DNA of 64,000 nucleotides from UBA6055 sp965203755 (lineage in GTDB: Bacteria; Chloroflexota; Anaerolineae; Aggregatilineales; Phototrophicaceae). The translations under genes were made by a program, and so were the position numbers. The stretch spans positions 682,001-746,000 of the forward strand of contig OZ241910.1 in assembly GCA_965203755.1 (NCBI GenBank), written 5' to 3'. The first letter of the stretch is position 1, and the number at the start of each line of letters is the position of its first letter. This document shows, piece by piece, positions 63,045 through 64,000 of this stretch. The notes beneath the pieces are model-generated. The model did no database searches. It was not told the DNA's origin and saw nothing but the letters and a program-made list of their open reading frames with translations.

Positions 63045-64000
63045 ATGAAAAATATCTTGGTCACGGGCGGCGCGGGATTTATCGGCAGCGCTTTTGTCAG
63101 GCACATGGTCAAGACCTATCCCGATTACAATATCGTCTGTTATGACAAGCTGACCTATGCCGGCAACCTTGACAATCTGCTGGAGGTTAGTGATGACGAG
63201 AATTATCGCTTTGAACGCGGCGATATCGCCGACCGTGCGACGGTGCGCCAGGCGCTGAACCGGCACCGCATCGACGCCATTGTCAACTTCGCCGCCGAAA
63301 GCCATGTAGACCGCAGCATCCTGGAGCCGGACGCCTTTATTCACACCGATGTGGTCGGAGCTTACATCCTGCTGGACGAGGGGCGCAAACATGGCATTGA
63401 CCGCTTTTGTCATGTATCCACCGATGAAGTTTATGGCGACATTGAGGCGGGGCTTTCGGGCGAAGAGGACCGATTTCTGCCAAACAGCCCCTATGCGGCC
63501 AGCAAAGCCGGCGGCGAGCTTATGGTTCGGGCTTATCATGTCACCTATGGCATCGACGCGGTGGTCACGCGCGGCAGCAACACCTATGGTCCCTATCAAT
63601 ACCCCGAAAAACTCATTCCCTTCTTCACAACCGAAGCCATTGATGACAAGCCGCTGCCGCTCTATGGCGATGGCGAACAGGTTCGCGACTGGCTTTACGT
63701 CGACGACCATGCCCGGGGGGTGGACCGGGCGCTCCATTTTGGCAAGTCGGGCGAGGCTTATAACCTTGCCGGCGAAAACCAATGTTTTAACGTGGATGTC
63801 ACCCGGCGCATCCTAAAGCTGCTGGATAAGCCGGAATCGCTGATCCGCCATGTTCCCGACCGCCAAGGGCATGACCGCCGCTATGCCATGACCGCCGAAA
63901 AAGCGCGGCGGCTTGGATGGGAGCGGCAGTTTGATTTTGACCGCGGGCTGGAAGCCACAGTGCGCTGGTATGCGGCGAATGCGTGGTGGTGGCGCAAAAT
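63045..64000 (+). CDS. rmlB: dTDP-glucose 4,6-dehydratase, 3' end outside window
   Basis: A short-chain dehydrogenase/reductase of the extended type, open to the window end (318 codons seen). It has the NAD site ILVTGGAGFIGSAFVRHMVK at the N-terminus, NFAAESHVDRSILEPDAFIH, STDEVYGDIEAGLSGEEDRF and the catalytic YAASKAGGELM (Tyr-x3-Lys). It converts dTDP-glucose to dTDP-4-keto-6-deoxyglucose, the next step after RmlA. ATG 63045 has GGAG eight bases upstream. The usual Asp-Glu pair of RmlB is present in STDEVYG. Confidence 0.95.
   Translation, partial: MKNILVTGGAGFIGSAFVRHMVKTYPDYNIVCYDKLTYAGNLDNLLEVSDDENYRFERGDIADRATVRQALNRHRIDAIVNFAAESHVDRSILEPDAFIHTDVVGAYILLDEGRKHGIDRFCHVSTDEVYGDIEAGLSGEEDRFLPNSPYAASKAGGELMVRAYHVTYGIDAVVTRGSNTYGPYQYPEKLIPFFTTEAIDDKPLPLYGDGEQVRDWLYVDDHARGVDRALHFGKSGEAYNLAGENQCFNVDVTRRILKLLDKPESLIRHVPDRQGHDRRYAMTAEKARRLGWERQFDFDRGLEATVRWYAANAWWWRK

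Overview
The window looks like a chromosomal segment of a Chloroflexota bacterium, probably Anaerolineae-like. This rests on several families typical of that phylum: very large DUF2298 (Chlor_Arch_YYY) membrane proteins, a TIGR03663/Agl23-like protein, a riboflavin-type ABC transporter under an FMN riboswitch, and F420-dependent LLM oxidoreductases. I could not run a 16S search, so the phylum call is an inference. The 16S gene is present and can settle it.

Layout. (1) 1-20.7 kb, + strand: a cluster of giant polytopic GT39/ArnT-like and DUF2298 proteins with an ECF sigma factor and a putative membrane anti-sigma factor inside it, ending in an Agl23-like protein fused to an NHL propeller. Its left edge is a recent tandem duplication of about 2.98 kb with a truncated gene start at the junction. 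It looks like a lipid-linked-sugar or surface-glycosylation locus. (2) 20.8-29.2 kb, mostly - strand: a cysteine-desulfurase-like enzyme, a small zinc ribbon, a three-gene ABC importer behind an FMN riboswitch, a PhoR/PhoB-like two-component pair, a P1-family self-processing peptidase and a DUF2007 protein. (3) 29.2-40.1 kb, - strand: an rRNA locus in the order 16S, tRNA-Ile, [three tandem GT39-like genes and an IS1-like element], tRNA-Ala, 23S, 5S. The internal spacer, normally a few hundred bases, is about 5.9 kb here. 16S keeps its own promoter and a near-perfect processing stem. A second near-consensus promoter lies directly before tRNA-Ala. (4) 40.2-49.4 kb: another GT39, an orphan sensor-like membrane protein without an output domain, an AI-2E family transporter, two paralogous LLM oxidoreductases, a GNAT acetyltransferase, a pentapeptide-repeat protein and etfBA. 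(5) 49.6-55.6 kb: a complete Mrp cation/proton antiporter operon (A/B fused, then C, D, E, F, G). (6) 55.6-60.1 kb, - strand: metK, a methyltransferase and a DUF368 lipid-phosphate translocase behind a SAM-I riboswitch with a clear terminator, plus folE. (7) 60.2-64 kb, + strand: a folB-folK fusion, a CpsD-like ATPase with a damaged P-loop, and rmlA and rmlB (cut by the window end).

Two themes recur. The first is membrane glycosyltransferases: nine GT39-like or DUF2298 loci, several showing recent local duplication, together with dTDP-sugar genes and an Und-P-type translocase. The second is RNA-based control: the FMN and SAM riboswitches and the split rRNA locus. The most unusual object is the protein-coding insertion between tRNA-Ile and tRNA-Ala. 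No CRISPR array, prophage or toxin-antitoxin module was seen.
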